Source of the DNA: Halomonas sp. GFAJ-1
GTDB taxonomy: Bacteria > Pseudomonadota > Gammaproteobacteria > Pseudomonadales > Halomonadaceae
Direction of reading: 5' to 3'
Length of the DNA stretch: 64,000 nt
Assembly: GCA_002966495.1 (NCBI GenBank)
Contig: CP016490.1
Span: 1,054,001 to 1,118,000, forward strand
The notes under the pieces: model-generated
What the model saw: only the letters and a program-made list of their open reading frames with translations
What the model was told of the DNA's origin: nothing
Databases searched by the model: none
Translations under genes and position numbers: made by a program
Shown here: positions 1 to 8,609 of the stretch, in pieces
Layout: each line of letters begins with the position of its first letter
How positions within the stretch are numbered: position 1 is the first letter of the stretch

Positions 1-2
1 CT

Positions 3-986
3 TCCCTAAAGCGCCTAGCCGTGCTGGCCCTGCCGATGGCTGCCCTTGCCGTAACAACCAACGTTCACGCTGAAGAGTGGTCGCCGAGCCGCTCAATTGA
101 ATTTGTAGCCCCGGCTAACCCAGGCGGTGGCTGGGACACACTGGTACGTACCGTTTCCCGTGTGCTGCAAGAAGAGCAGCTTGCTGAGCGTAACTTTGCG
201 GCGATTAACGTGCCTGGCGGCGGCGGTGCGGTCGCGTGGGCGCAAATCGCCCGCGATAGCGGTAACCCACACAAGCTGTTTGCGACCAGCCCACCGATAA
301 TTCTGGTACCGCTCGCCGGTGCCTCCCGCTACGACCACACTGATTTCACACCGGTCGCGCGCTTAATTACCGATTACTCCATCATTTTGGTTTCTGCAAA
401 CGCTGAGTATGAAACCATCAATGACCTATTTGATGCGTTAAAAGAGAACCCTCGTTTGAGCGTTGGTGGCGGCAGTGCCCCTGGCTCTATGGACCACATC
501 TCAGTGGCGGGCTTGGCATCAGCGGCGGGGTTAGATGCCTCTAGCGTCAACTACATTCCGTTCTCAGGCGGTGGCGACGCCATGACCAACCTGATGGGGG
601 GGCATGTAGAAGCGGTTATTACCGGCGCCGGTGAAGCCGCTGGCCAGTTGGGAGAAGGCAGTCAATTACGTGCACTGGGCGTATCCGCACCTGAGCGTTT
701 GACGGGCAGCTTAGCGGATGTCCCCACCTACCAAGAGCAGGGTGTTGATTACACGTTCGATATCTGGCGTGGCGTGATGGGTACCCCCGACATGCCTGAA
801 GAAGCCGTCACCTACTATGAAAATCTCTTCGCTGAAATGCTAGAAACCGACGGTTGGCAGCAGGCCCGTGATCAGCTGGGCTGGATTGATGCCTATCAAA
901 GCAGCGAAGAATTTGGCGACTTTTTGGATCAGCAGAAAGAGCTATTCAGCGACGTGCTGAGCGAGCTTGGCCTACTGCGCCAGTAA
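3..986 (+). CDS. tctC: Tripartite tricarboxylate transporter substrate-binding protein, 5' end outside window
   Basis: Periplasmic solute-binding subunit of a TTT (TctCBA) importer, which delivers a carboxylate to the TctAB membrane complex. The reading frame is open to the left edge. Residues coded from base 3 (SLKRLAVLALPMAALAV, then a VHA-type cleavage site before EEW) are the remainder of a signal peptide, so the true start lies just left of the window and the GTG at 21 is unlikely to be the start. The mature protein has the Bug/TctC pattern: an IEFVAPANPGGGWD binding loop near the N-terminus and a GGGSAPGSMDH segment in the middle. tctB and tctA follow on the same strand. The ligand cannot be told from sequence; citrate or other tricarboxylates are the family precedent, but Bug proteins bind many acids. 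Confidence 0.93.
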   Translation, partial: SLKRLAVLALPMAALAVTTNVHAEEWSPSRSIEFVAPANPGGGWDTLVRTVSRVLQEEQLAERNFAAINVPGGGGAVAWAQIARDSGNPHKLFATSPPIILVPLAGASRYDHTDFTPVARLITDYSIILVSANAEYETINDLFDALKENPRLSVGGGSAPGSMDHISVAGLASAAGLDASSVNYIPFSGGGDAMTNLMGGHVEAVITGAGEAAGQLGEGSQLRALGVSAPERLTGSLADVPTYQEQGVDYTFDIWRGVMGTPDMPEEAVTYYENLFAEMLETDGWQQARDQLGWIDAYQSSEEFGDFLDQQKELFSDVLSELGLLRQ

Positions 987-1003
987 GCGCTCCTCTGAGT
1001 CCT

Positions 1004-1026
1004 CCCGATGGCGTTTCGCCATCGGG
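1004..1026 (+). other. Intercistronic stem-loop after tctC
   Basis: Perfect 10-bp inverted repeat CCCGATGGCG / CGCCATCGGG with a TTT loop, 17 bp after the tctC stop. No T-tract follows. It is probably an mRNA-stabilising or partly terminating hairpin that keeps binding-protein output above that of the membrane subunits; that role is inferred. Confidence 0.6.
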
Positions 1027-1093
1027 ATTCATCGTCTGAGACCGATACCGCAAGGCAGTGCTTAAATGCCACGGCGCCTTCGGAGAGATTCCA

Positions 1094-1576
1094 ATGACTC
1101 GATTAAACACTAACCAGTGGCTGGCACTTGTGTTAGCGCTGTTGGCGGCTGCCTATCTAGCGATGGCGTGGCAGATTCCTGTTTTCCCGTTGCCACGACC
1201 AGTGGATTCTGACCTGTTCCCTAAAGTGCTGGGCGCGGCGTTGCTATTGCTATCGGTTTTTCTCTTTTTTGAGAAACCCACCCCGATTGCAGGCGCCGAT
1301 GAAATCGATCAAGACGCTACCCAAGGGCCGCTGCTGCTTACTCCCTGGGCACGCGTTGTAATAACCGCGCTGGCCATTGCTGCCTACGCGCTGCTGCTGG
1401 TGCCATTGGGTTTTGTGCTTGCCTCAACGCTACTGTGCGTTGGCTTGACCGCTTACTACGGCTACCAACGTCATGGGGTCAACCTAGCGTCCTCTTTGGG
1501 TGTGGTGCTGGTGCTTTATCTGACGATGACGCGGGTCATGGATGTTTACCTTCCAACCGGCGTTCTGCCGTTCTAA
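1094..1576 (+). CDS. tctB: Tripartite tricarboxylate transporter small membrane subunit TctB
   Basis: Small four-helix subunit of the TctCBA importer. About 160 residues with hydrophobic segments near residues 8-27, 44-60, 90-112 and 118-150, the usual TctB layout and length. An upstream in-frame ATG at 1058 exists, but the ATG at 1094 is preferred because a GGAGAG Shine-Dalgarno (1082-1087) sits at proper distance and the protein then begins just before the first membrane helix. It lies between tctC and tctA, as in most members of the family. Confidence 0.9.
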   Translation: MTRLNTNQWLALVLALLAAAYLAMAWQIPVFPLPRPVDSDLFPKVLGAALLLLSVFLFFEKPTPIAGADEIDQDATQGPLLLTPWARVVITALAIAAYALLLVPLGFVLASTLLCVGLTAYYGYQRHGVNLASSLGVVLVLYLTMTRVMDVYLPTGVLPF

Positions 1577-1624
1577 TCACACCGTGATGCTGAATTTGTA
1601 GCGGGTTTTGCGAGAGAGTCTCCC

Positions 1625-3115
1625 ATGGATGCCTTAAACAATTTGATGTATGGCTTTGGCATCGCGCTTGAGCCAATGAATATTGCGTATGTCTTTGCTG
1701 GTGTATTTGCGGGCACTATTATCGGCATGCTGCCGGGCCTAGGGCCGATTAGTGCACTGGCACTGATGATTCCGATTACCTTTGCCATGGAGCCTTCGTC
1801 AGGGCTGATCTTGATGGCGGGGGTTTACTACGGCGCGATTTTTGGCGGCTCTACGTCGTCTATTCTGCTTAATGCCCCCGGTGTTGCAGGCACGGTGGCG
1901 ACCTCCTTTGACGGCTATCCGTTGGCCAAGCAGGGGATGGCCGGGAAAGCGCTGGCTATTGCTGCCTATGCCTCCTTCATTGGCGGCACCATTTCGATTG
2001 TCTTTTTGATGCTAGTGGCACCGCTACTTTCCAAAGTCGCGGTGAGTTTTGGCCCACCGGAGTATTTTGCGTTGATGGTACTGGGCCTTACCGCCGTGGT
2101 CTCACTATCGGATAAATCCTTGGTGAAAGGGTTAATTGCGGCGGTAGTGGGTGTGATGATCTCCATTGTTGGTATCGACTTACAAACGGGTACCGAGCGC
2201 TTTACCTTTGGCACTATTAACTTGCTCGACGGTATCGATTTTCTGGTGGTGGCTCTGGGTATTTTTGCCTTGGCAGAAGTTTTTTACATGCTGCTACGGG
2301 GCGGTGGCGGTAAAGCGCCGAAGCGAAATGCGATTGGCTCGCTAAAACTGTCGGGCAGTGAAATGAAGCAGATTGCAGGCCCTATCAGCCGTAGCTCGGT
2401 ACTTGGTTTCTTTACCGGGGTGCTGCCTGGCGCAGGGGCCACGATTGGCTCTTTTCTTGGCTACAGCATGGAAAAACGTATTGCTAAAGATGGCGATACT
2501 TTCGGTAAGGGCAATATTAAGGGGGTTGCTGCCCCGGAAGCGGCCAATAACGCTGCCTGTACCGGTTCATTTGTGCCGCTGCTAACGCTGGGTGTGCCGG
2601 GTTCTGGTACGACGGCGGTGCTGCTGGGTGCGCTTTTGGTGATGGGGGTAACGCCTGGGCCAATGATGCTTGAGCAGCGCCCGGATGTGTTTTGGGGGGT
2701 TATCGCGAGTATGTATATCGGCAACATCTTCCTGCTGGTACTCAACCTGCCGCTGATTCCACTGATCGCCAAAATTCTTGATCTACCACGGCCACTGCTG
2801 CTATCGCTGATTTTAATCTTCTGCATGATTGGCGTTTACGGCATGAGCTTCAGCGTATTTGATCTACTGCTGCTGCTTGGTTTTGGGTTGATTGGCCTGG
2901 GGATGCGCTTATTTGGCTTCCCCGCAGCACCGCTGATTTTGGCGCTGATTCTAGGCAATATCATGGAAGAGTCCATGCGCCGCGCGCTGCAGATTTCTGG
3001 CGGGGACTGGATGATTTTTGTTGAAAAACCCATCTCACTGAGCCTTCTGCTTATTGCGCTGCTGTCGCTTGGTTTACCGCTCTTAAAGAAGCGTCGTAAG
3101 CGCCCCGTGGCTTAA
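1625..3115 (+). CDS. tctA: Tripartite tricarboxylate transporter large permease TctA
   Basis: Main membrane permease of the TctCBA system. 496 residues, highly hydrophobic, with the family signatures GMLPGLGPISALALMIP near residues 35-52, GGSTSSILLNAPG near residue 75 and a second internal-repeat copy GVLPGAGATIGSFLGY near residue 265, followed by LGVPGSGTTAVLLGALL. Length fits full TctA proteins. It ends with a basic KKRRKR tail. It closes the tctCBA operon; a strong terminator follows. Confidence 0.95.
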   Translation: MDALNNLMYGFGIALEPMNIAYVFAGVFAGTIIGMLPGLGPISALALMIPITFAMEPSSGLILMAGVYYGAIFGGSTSSILLNAPGVAGTVATSFDGYPLAKQGMAGKALAIAAYASFIGGTISIVFLMLVAPLLSKVAVSFGPPEYFALMVLGLTAVVSLSDKSLVKGLIAAVVGVMISIVGIDLQTGTERFTFGTINLLDGIDFLVVALGIFALAEVFYMLLRGGGGKAPKRNAIGSLKLSGSEMKQIAGPISRSSVLGFFTGVLPGAGATIGSFLGYSMEKRIAKDGDTFGKGNIKGVAAPEAANNAACTGSFVPLLTLGVPGSGTTAVLLGALLVMGVTPGPMMLEQRPDVFWGVIASMYIGNIFLLVLNLPLIPLIAKILDLPRPLLLSLILIFCMIGVYGMSFSVFDLLLLLGFGLIGLGMRLFGFPAAPLILALILGNIMEESMRRALQISGGDWMIFVEKPISLSLLLIALLSLGLPLLKKRRKRPVA

Positions 3116-3142
3116 GCATCCCTCTTTTTAAAAAACGTTTAG

Positions 3143-3170
3143 CGCCTTAGCCTAGCTAGGGCGTTTTTTT
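3143..3170 (+). terminator. Rho-independent terminator of tctCBA
   Basis: Stem CGCCTTAG / CTAGGGCG (8 bp including one G-U) with loop CCTAG, followed directly by seven T residues at 3164-3170. Confidence 0.85.
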
Positions 3171-3225
3171 AGTTTTTTACACTAAATCGCTGTGAATGCT
3201 TTCTTGGTGCATGGTGCTCTCCTGG

Positions 3226-3242
3226 TGCATCCAAGCCGTGCA
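3226..3242. promoter_or_regulatory. Possible NtrC-binding dyad upstream of urtA
   Basis: TGCA-N9-TGCA has the same 17-bp geometry as the enterobacterial NtrC consensus (TGCAC-N7-GTGCA); the right half GTGCA is complete, the left half reads TGCAT. It lies about 130 bp upstream of the predicted sigma-54 start site, a normal enhancer distance. Inferred by pattern only. Confidence 0.45.
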
Positions 3243-3350
3243 TTAAGGATGCGTTAGCGCGCTACGTTAGTGCATAAAGCGTTTTTAGGTGTTTCTTAGT
3301 TAATGGCTAAGTGTTTGATTTATTATTTATTAAATTCATTTGTTCCAGTG

Positions 3351-3366
3351 TGGCGCACCCCTTGCA
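3351..3366 (+). promoter_or_regulatory. Sigma-54 promoter of urtABCDE
   Basis: TGGCGCA-N4-TTGCA matches the RpoN -24/-12 consensus (TGGCACG-N4-TTGCW), with the essential GG and GC at the right spacing. The predicted start is near 3377, about 115 bp before the urtA start codon. Sigma-54 plus NtrC control is established for urea transport genes in several proteobacteria. Confidence 0.82.
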
Positions 3367-3492
3367 GGCGTAATAGGTACCACTCTAGTGGACGTGCTGA
3401 AGCGCACCAATGCCGGTAGCAGCAAGAGGCAGAGGTTTCAGCACGCAGCCAACATACAGAGCCCCAAGCATAAGGGGCGCAAGGAGGTTCAA

Positions 3493-4845
3493 GTGACCAC
3501 ACTGCAGCGCAAGACACACCCTCGCACCCTTGGCCGTTTTACCACTGGCTTAATTGCCGCCGCGGTAATGGGCGCCAGCGCCCACGCGGTTGCCCAAGAT
3601 AACGACCCCATCAAAGTCGGTATTCTTCATTCGCTTTCAGGCACCATGGCGATCAGTGAGTCAACGCTAAAAGACACCGTTGAGATGCTAATTGAGCAGC
3701 AGAATGACGCCGGTGGTTTGCTGGGCCGCGAGCTTGAAGCCGTAGTGGTCGACCCGGCTTCTAACTGGCCGCTGTTTGCCGAGCGCGCCCGTGAGCTGCT
3801 GGCTCAGCATGAAGTAGACGTTGTGTTTGGTAACTGGACTTCGGTATCGCGTAAAGCCGTTCTACCGGTGTTTGAAGAGCTAAACGGCCTGCTGTTCTAC
3901 CCGGTACAGTACGAAGGGGAAGAGTCTTCTGAAAACGTCTTCTATACCGGCGCGGCCCCCAACCAGCAGGCGATTCCTGCCGTTGAGTATCTGATTAATG
4001 AAGTCGGTATCGAGCGTTTTGCACTGGTCGGCACCGATTATGTCTACCCGCGCACCACCAACCGGATTCTGGAAGCATTCTTAAAAGATGAGCATGGTGT
4101 GGCAGACGAAGACATCATGATCAGCTACACGCCGTTCGGCCATTCGGACTGGCAGAATATCGTCTCTGAAATACGCCGCTTTGGTGAAGAGGGCAAATCT
4201 ACCGCCGTGGTTTCGACGATTAATGGCGATGCCAATGTTCCCTTCTACCGGGAACTGGCTAACCAAGGCATTGACGCTGCGGATATCCCGGTGATTGCTT
4301 TCTCGGTAGGTGAGCAGGAGCTTTCAGGTATTGATACCGGGCCGCTTGTGGGCCACTTGGCCGCGTGGAACTACTTTATGAGCGTTGATACCGACGAAAA
4401 CTATGACTTTATAGATGCTTGGATTGACTGGACCGGCGATGAGGAAGCCGTCACTAACGACCCCATGGAAGCGCACTACATCGGCTTCAACATGTGGGCG
4501 GAAGCGGTACGTAAAGCAGGTACTACCGACGTTGATGCAGTAAAAGAGGCAATTATTGGCGTAACGGTTCCCAATCTCTCCGGCGGCTATGCGGCCATGA
4601 TGCCTAACCACCACATTACCAAGCCAGTGCTGATTGGTGAGGTGCAGGATAACGGCCAGTTCGACATCGTATGGCAAACGCCGTCAACCGTTGCGGGCGA
4701 TGCCTGGTCTGACTACCTGCCGGGTTCACGTGATTTGATCGCCGACTGGCGTGCGCCCATGCGCTGCGGCAATTTCAACGTTGCGACCGGCTCCTGTGGT
4801 GGTAGCACCGCAGCAGAAGAAGCCGAGGCGGCCCTCGCTGAGTAA
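3493..4845 (+). CDS. urtA: Urea ABC transporter substrate-binding protein UrtA
   Basis: Periplasmic urea receptor of the UrtABCDE importer. The GTG at 3493 is chosen because AAGGAGG (3481-3487) precedes it at ideal spacing and the protein then starts with a clean signal peptide: basic LQRKTHPRTLGR, hydrophobic LIAAAVMGASAHAVAQ, cleavage near residue 36. The mature protein has the type-1 periplasmic fold pattern IKVGILHSLSGTMAISE, then VVVDPASNWPLFAE and VFGNWTSVSRKAVLPVFE, all typical of UrtA and distinct from branched-chain amino-acid receptors. 450 residues, the usual size. First gene of the operon and directly behind a sigma-54 promoter. Confidence 0.96.
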   Translation: MTTLQRKTHPRTLGRFTTGLIAAAVMGASAHAVAQDNDPIKVGILHSLSGTMAISESTLKDTVEMLIEQQNDAGGLLGRELEAVVVDPASNWPLFAERARELLAQHEVDVVFGNWTSVSRKAVLPVFEELNGLLFYPVQYEGEESSENVFYTGAAPNQQAIPAVEYLINEVGIERFALVGTDYVYPRTTNRILEAFLKDEHGVADEDIMISYTPFGHSDWQNIVSEIRRFGEEGKSTAVVSTINGDANVPFYRELANQGIDAADIPVIAFSVGEQELSGIDTGPLVGHLAAWNYFMSVDTDENYDFIDAWIDWTGDEEAVTNDPMEAHYIGFNMWAEAVRKAGTTDVDAVKEAIIGVTVPNLSGGYAAMMPNHHITKPVLIGEVQDNGQFDIVWQTPSTVAGDAWSDYLPGSRDLIADWRAPMRCGNFNVATGSCGGSTAAEEAEAALAE

Positions 4846-4862
4846 CACCCTTATCCCTTGCC

Positions 4863-4904
4863 GCACTGCTTCGCTAGGCCCATGGATGCCAAGCGAAGCA
4901 GTGC
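4863..4904 (+). other. Large stem-loop between urtA and urtB
   Basis: Perfect 13-bp stem GCACTGCTTCGCT / AGCGAAGCAGTGC with a 16-nt loop and no T-tract. The position after a binding-protein gene suggests an RNA-stability or attenuation element that raises urtA over the rest of the operon. Function inferred. Confidence 0.6.
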
Positions 4905-4980
4905 AACAACACGCGGCAAGGGAGCACGCTACCTCTCCTTTTTAGACAACCCTTGTTAGACAACCAAAGGAAGAACCCCT

Positions 4981-6591
4981 ATGAGGCGTTTCCTTTCCTT
5001 GGGGCTTTTGTGCGCGCTGCTACTGAGCATTTCGTTCACTGCACAAGCACAATCTGACTCCAACCCACCTGATGACTCAGCCGCGCTGGAACTGCTCGAA
5101 GCGTTGGACGTGCGTTCTTATCCTGCCAAAGGAGAGGCGATTACGGCCATAGTGCAAAGCGACGATGAGCGCGCCCGCGACTGGCTACAGGCACTCCTGG
5201 ATGGCCGCTTACAACGCACTGACGACGGCCGTTTTGTGGTGGTGCTTGATAACCGTGGTCGTGACTGGCCAGTGGCGGATGCGTTGACCAATGAACCTCT
5301 GGGCGATATGTCGCGCCGCGAGCTGGATCGCATCGGTATTAATAACGCCCTGCGCAATCAGCTACGCAGCGCCATTGCGGTGGTGGACCTCTATTCACCC
5401 GATGTTGAGCGTCGCCGTTCTTCGGCAGAACGGTTATTGGGTGAAGTGGATGAAGAGCTAGCCGAGCCGCTCGGTGAACTGATCACAGAGGAGGAGGACC
5501 GCCAGGTACAGCGTCGCCTTGCCCAGGCGCTTGCCATTTATCAAGTAGAGAGTGGCCAGCTTGAAGGCGTTGAGGCACTGCGCGGTAGCCTTCACCCCCG
5601 TGCCCGTGTGGCGCTCAGCCGCGCGGCCAGCGGGGAAGATCCTATTATTGCCGATGCAGCAAGAGAAGCGCTGAGCAGTATTGAGCAGAATCTGAGAATC
5701 AACCGCGGTATTGAGACCCTCTACTTCGGCTTAAGTTTAGGCTCCGTATTGGTGCTGGCGGCGATTGGTTTGGCAATTACCTTTGGTGTCATGGGGGTGA
5801 TTAACATGGCCCACGGCGAGCTGATCATGCTGGGCGCTTATACCACCTGGATGATGCAGCAATTCTTGCCCGGCCAGCCAGGGCTAGCGTTAATCTTATC
5901 GATTCCTGCGGGCTTTATGGTGGCGGCACTTGCAGGTATTGCCATTGAGCGTGGCGTGATCCAGTTCCTCAAAGGCCGCCCGCTGGAAACCCTGCTAGCC
6001 ACCTTCGGTATTAGCCTGATTCTGCAGCAGCTGGTGCGCACGGTGATCTCGCCGCTGAACCGCACCGTGATTACACCCGAGTGGATGAGCGGTTCGTTGG
6101 TGATTAACGACGCCCTGTCATTAACGCTCAACCGCATGTTTGTACTGGGTTTTGCACTGGTGGTGTTTGCAGGCCTGATGCTGATTATGCGCCGCACGCG
6201 CCTGGGGCTTGAGGTTCGCGCCGTGACTCAAAACCGCGCTATGGCACGCTCTATGGGTATCCGCGCTACCCGTGTGGATATCATGACCTTTGCGCTGGGC
6301 TCTGGCGTGGCAGGTTTGGCAGGCGTTGCGCTCTCGCAGCTGACCAACGTAGGCCCCAACCTTGGCCAAAACTACATTATTGATTCGTTCATGGTGGTGG
6401 TGTTTGGCGGCGTGGGCAACCTGTGGGGCACCCTGGTGGCTGGGCTCTCCCTGGGCATTATCAACCAAGTGTTGGAACCCTGGGCAGGCGCAGTGCTTGC
6501 CAAGATTATTGTGCTGGTCTTTATCATTCTGTTTATTCAAAAACGCCCGCGTGGACTCTTCCCGCAGAAGGGCCGGGCTGCGGAGGGCTAA
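4981..6591 (+). CDS. urtB: Urea ABC transporter permease UrtB
   Basis: Inner-membrane permease of the urea importer. 536 residues: a signal-like N-terminus (residues 1-24, ending TAQA), a soluble helical region of about 210 residues with HEAT-like repeats, then a LivH-type permease domain from about residue 240 (TLYFGLSLGSVLVLAAIGLAITFGVMGVINMAHGELIMLGAY). The long periplasmic N-terminal extension distinguishes UrtB from LivH. The ATG is preceded by an AAGGAAG-type ribosome site. urtC begins 3 bp after its stop codon. Confidence 0.95.
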   Translation: MRRFLSLGLLCALLLSISFTAQAQSDSNPPDDSAALELLEALDVRSYPAKGEAITAIVQSDDERARDWLQALLDGRLQRTDDGRFVVVLDNRGRDWPVADALTNEPLGDMSRRELDRIGINNALRNQLRSAIAVVDLYSPDVERRRSSAERLLGEVDEELAEPLGELITEEEDRQVQRRLAQALAIYQVESGQLEGVEALRGSLHPRARVALSRAASGEDPIIADAAREALSSIEQNLRINRGIETLYFGLSLGSVLVLAAIGLAITFGVMGVINMAHGELIMLGAYTTWMMQQFLPGQPGLALILSIPAGFMVAALAGIAIERGVIQFLKGRPLETLLATFGISLILQQLVRTVISPLNRTVITPEWMSGSLVINDALSLTLNRMFVLGFALVVFAGLMLIMRRTRLGLEVRAVTQNRAMARSMGIRATRVDIMTFALGSGVAGLAGVALSQLTNVGPNLGQNYIIDSFMVVVFGGVGNLWGTLVAGLSLGIINQVLEPWAGAVLAKIIVLVFIILFIQKRPRGLFPQKGRAAEG

Positions 6592-6594
6592 GCG

Positions 6595-7776
6595 ATGTCA
6601 TCAACGACTTCATTAACGACGCAATCATCCTCGAGCCAGTTTTGGCTAACCCGCCCGTTTGGCGAACGGGCCACGCAGATTTTTCTTGGCGTGCTGTTTG
6701 CCGCACTTCTGCTGGTCACTGTGCTGCACCTAGCGGTACCCCAGGGCCATCCGCTACATGTGAATGCCTACACGGTAAACCTGTTTGGCAAGTACTTAAG
6801 CTACGCGCTGCTGGCGGTAGCGGTCGACCTGGTGTGGGGTTACTTGGGTATTTTAAGCCTTGGCCACGGCGCATTTTTTGCCATTGGCGGCTACGCCATG
6901 GGCATGTACCTGATGCGCCAAATCGGTGACCGTGGCACTTACGGTGACCCGGTATTACCGGATTTCATGGTGTTTCTCAGCTGGGATAGCCTGCCCTGGT
7001 ACTGGCTCGGCTTTGATATGGCCTGGTTCGCGTTTGCCATGGTGTTGATAGCGCCCGGCCTGCTGGCATTGGTATTCGGCTTTTTAGCTTTTCGCTCACG
7101 GGTGACCGGGGTTTATCTGTCGATCATCACCCAAGCGCTCACCTTTGCCCTGATGCTGGCATTCTTCCGCAATGAGATGGGCTTTGGCGGCAACAACGGG
7201 CTGACCGATTTCCGCGAGCTGCTGGGCTACAACCTGCGCAGTAATGACACCCGCTTAGGACTATTTATTGCTACCGGCGTGGCGCTAGCGCTGGGCTACG
7301 TTCTTTGCCGCGCGATTGTCACCAGCAAACTAGGCCGAGTGTGTGTGGCCACCCGAGACGCCGAGGCGCGCACGCGCTTTATTGGCTACCGGGTGGAGCG
7401 TTTTCAGCTATTTGTGTTTGTGGTGTCAGCCATGCTGGCGGGCTTGGCGGGGGCGCTATACGTGCCACAGGTAGGCATTATTAACCCCAGCGAGTTTTCG
7501 CCAATTTTCTCTATTGAGATTGTGCTGTGGGTCGCGCTGGGCGGTCGTGCCACGCTATATGGCGCGGTAATTGGGGCAATTTTGGTTAACTACGCCAAAA
7601 CCGTGTTTACCGGCGTGATGCCGGATGCCTGGCTGTTTGCCCTAGGGGCGATGTTCGTACTGGTAACGGTCTTTCTGCCCAAGGGCGTGGCGGGGCTATT
7701 TCGCCATCTCAAGCGACGCAAGCAGGGCGATGAGAGCGAACAACCCAACAGCACACCTAAGGAGGCCGCCGTATGA
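6595..7776 (+). CDS. urtC: Urea ABC transporter permease UrtC
   Basis: Second permease of the urea importer, a LivM-type membrane protein of 393 residues with about 9-10 hydrophobic segments. The pattern YLGILSLGHGAFFAIGGYAMGMYL near residue 83 and the ABC-contact region AIVTSKLGRVCVATRDAEARTRFIGY near residue 245 are typical. A GGAGG sequence inside the end of urtB provides its ribosome site. The last four bases overlap the start of urtD (ATGA), indicating translational coupling. Confidence 0.95.
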   Translation: MSSTTSLTTQSSSSQFWLTRPFGERATQIFLGVLFAALLLVTVLHLAVPQGHPLHVNAYTVNLFGKYLSYALLAVAVDLVWGYLGILSLGHGAFFAIGGYAMGMYLMRQIGDRGTYGDPVLPDFMVFLSWDSLPWYWLGFDMAWFAFAMVLIAPGLLALVFGFLAFRSRVTGVYLSIITQALTFALMLAFFRNEMGFGGNNGLTDFRELLGYNLRSNDTRLGLFIATGVALALGYVLCRAIVTSKLGRVCVATRDAEARTRFIGYRVERFQLFVFVVSAMLAGLAGALYVPQVGIINPSEFSPIFSIEIVLWVALGGRATLYGAVIGAILVNYAKTVFTGVMPDAWLFALGAMFVLVTVFLPKGVAGLFRHLKRRKQGDESEQPNSTPKEAAV

Positions 7777-8609
7777 GCTTTTTACAATCGCTGAGCCAGC
7801 GCGACCGGGTGTTTGATTTTATGGCTCCCCAGGCTTCCCCGGTAGATGTGCGCCATGGCCCGATTCTGTATATGGAAGATGTCACAGTGAGCTTCGATGG
7901 TTTCAAGGCCATCAACAACTTAAACCTGACCATCGATGACGGCGAGCTGCGCTGCATTATCGGCCCCAACGGGGCGGGTAAAACCACTATGATGGACATC
8001 ATCACCGGCAAAACGCGGCCCAACCAAGGCAGCGTGTGGTTCGGTAGTCGCCATAATCTGCTGCAAATGAACGAACCTGACATCGCCAGCCTAGGCATTG
8101 GCCGTAAGTTCCAAAAACCTACGGTGTTTGAAGCGCTTAGCGTGTTCGAAAACCTAGAGCTTGCCATGGCCGCAGATAAGCGGATTTTTCCCACGCTGAC
8201 CGCCCGCATGACCGGTGAAATCAAAGACCGCATTGATGAGGTGCTGGAAACCATTGGGTTGACCGCGCTGCGATACCAGCCTGCCGGCATTCTCTCCCAC
8301 GGCCAGAAGCAGTGGCTGGAAATTGGCATGCTGTTGATGCAGCGACCGCGCTTGCTGCTGGTGGATGAGCCGGTGGCGGGGATGACGGAGCAAGAGATGG
8401 AGCGCACCGCCGAGCTACTAACCAGCCTTGCGGGTAAGCAGTCTGTGGTGGTGGTAGAGCACGATATGGGGTTTGTGCGCTCGATTGCCCGAAAAGTGAC
8501 CGTGCTGCATCAGGGCAGCGTGCTGGCAGAGGGCAGTATGGATCAGGTATCAAGCGACCCTAAGGTGGTTGAAGTCTACCTGGGTGCCGATGATGAGGAG
8601 GCCGCCTGA
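7773..8609 (+). CDS. urtD: Urea ABC transporter ATP-binding protein UrtD
   Basis: First ATPase of the urea importer, LivG type. 278 residues; Walker A GPNGAGKT at residues 64-71, signature region LSHGQKQWLEIGMLL, Walker B LLLVDEP, and the switch histidine in VVVVEHDMGFV. An N-terminal extension of about 25 residues before the nucleotide-binding fold is typical of UrtD. It overlaps urtC by 4 bp and urtE by 1 bp. Confidence 0.96.
   Translation: MSFLQSLSQRDRVFDFMAPQASPVDVRHGPILYMEDVTVSFDGFKAINNLNLTIDDGELRCIIGPNGAGKTTMMDIITGKTRPNQGSVWFGSRHNLLQMNEPDIASLGIGRKFQKPTVFEALSVFENLELAMAADKRIFPTLTARMTGEIKDRIDEVLETIGLTALRYQPAGILSHGQKQWLEIGMLLMQRPRLLLVDEPVAGMTEQEMERTAELLTSLAGKQSVVVVEHDMGFVRSIARKVTVLHQGSVLAEGSMDQVSSDPKVVEVYLGADDEEAA

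Larger units (their letters stand above)
3171..3492 (+). other. urtA upstream control region
   Basis: A 322-bp gap without a gene. It holds three direct TGGTGC copies (starting at 3205, 3212 and 3223), an NtrC-like dyad and a sigma-54 promoter (both listed separately). The stretch 3270-3340 is AT-rich, as expected for a bendable DNA segment between enhancer and promoter. Two in-frame ATGs upstream of urtA (for example 3340) are not used: they would code a non-signal-peptide leader and overlap the promoter. Confidence 0.6.

Noticed and set aside
3340..3492. In-frame N-terminal extension of urtA from an ATG at 3340
   Set aside because: It would run through the sigma-54 promoter, has no ribosome site and would bury the signal peptide; GTG at 3493 has AAGGAGG.
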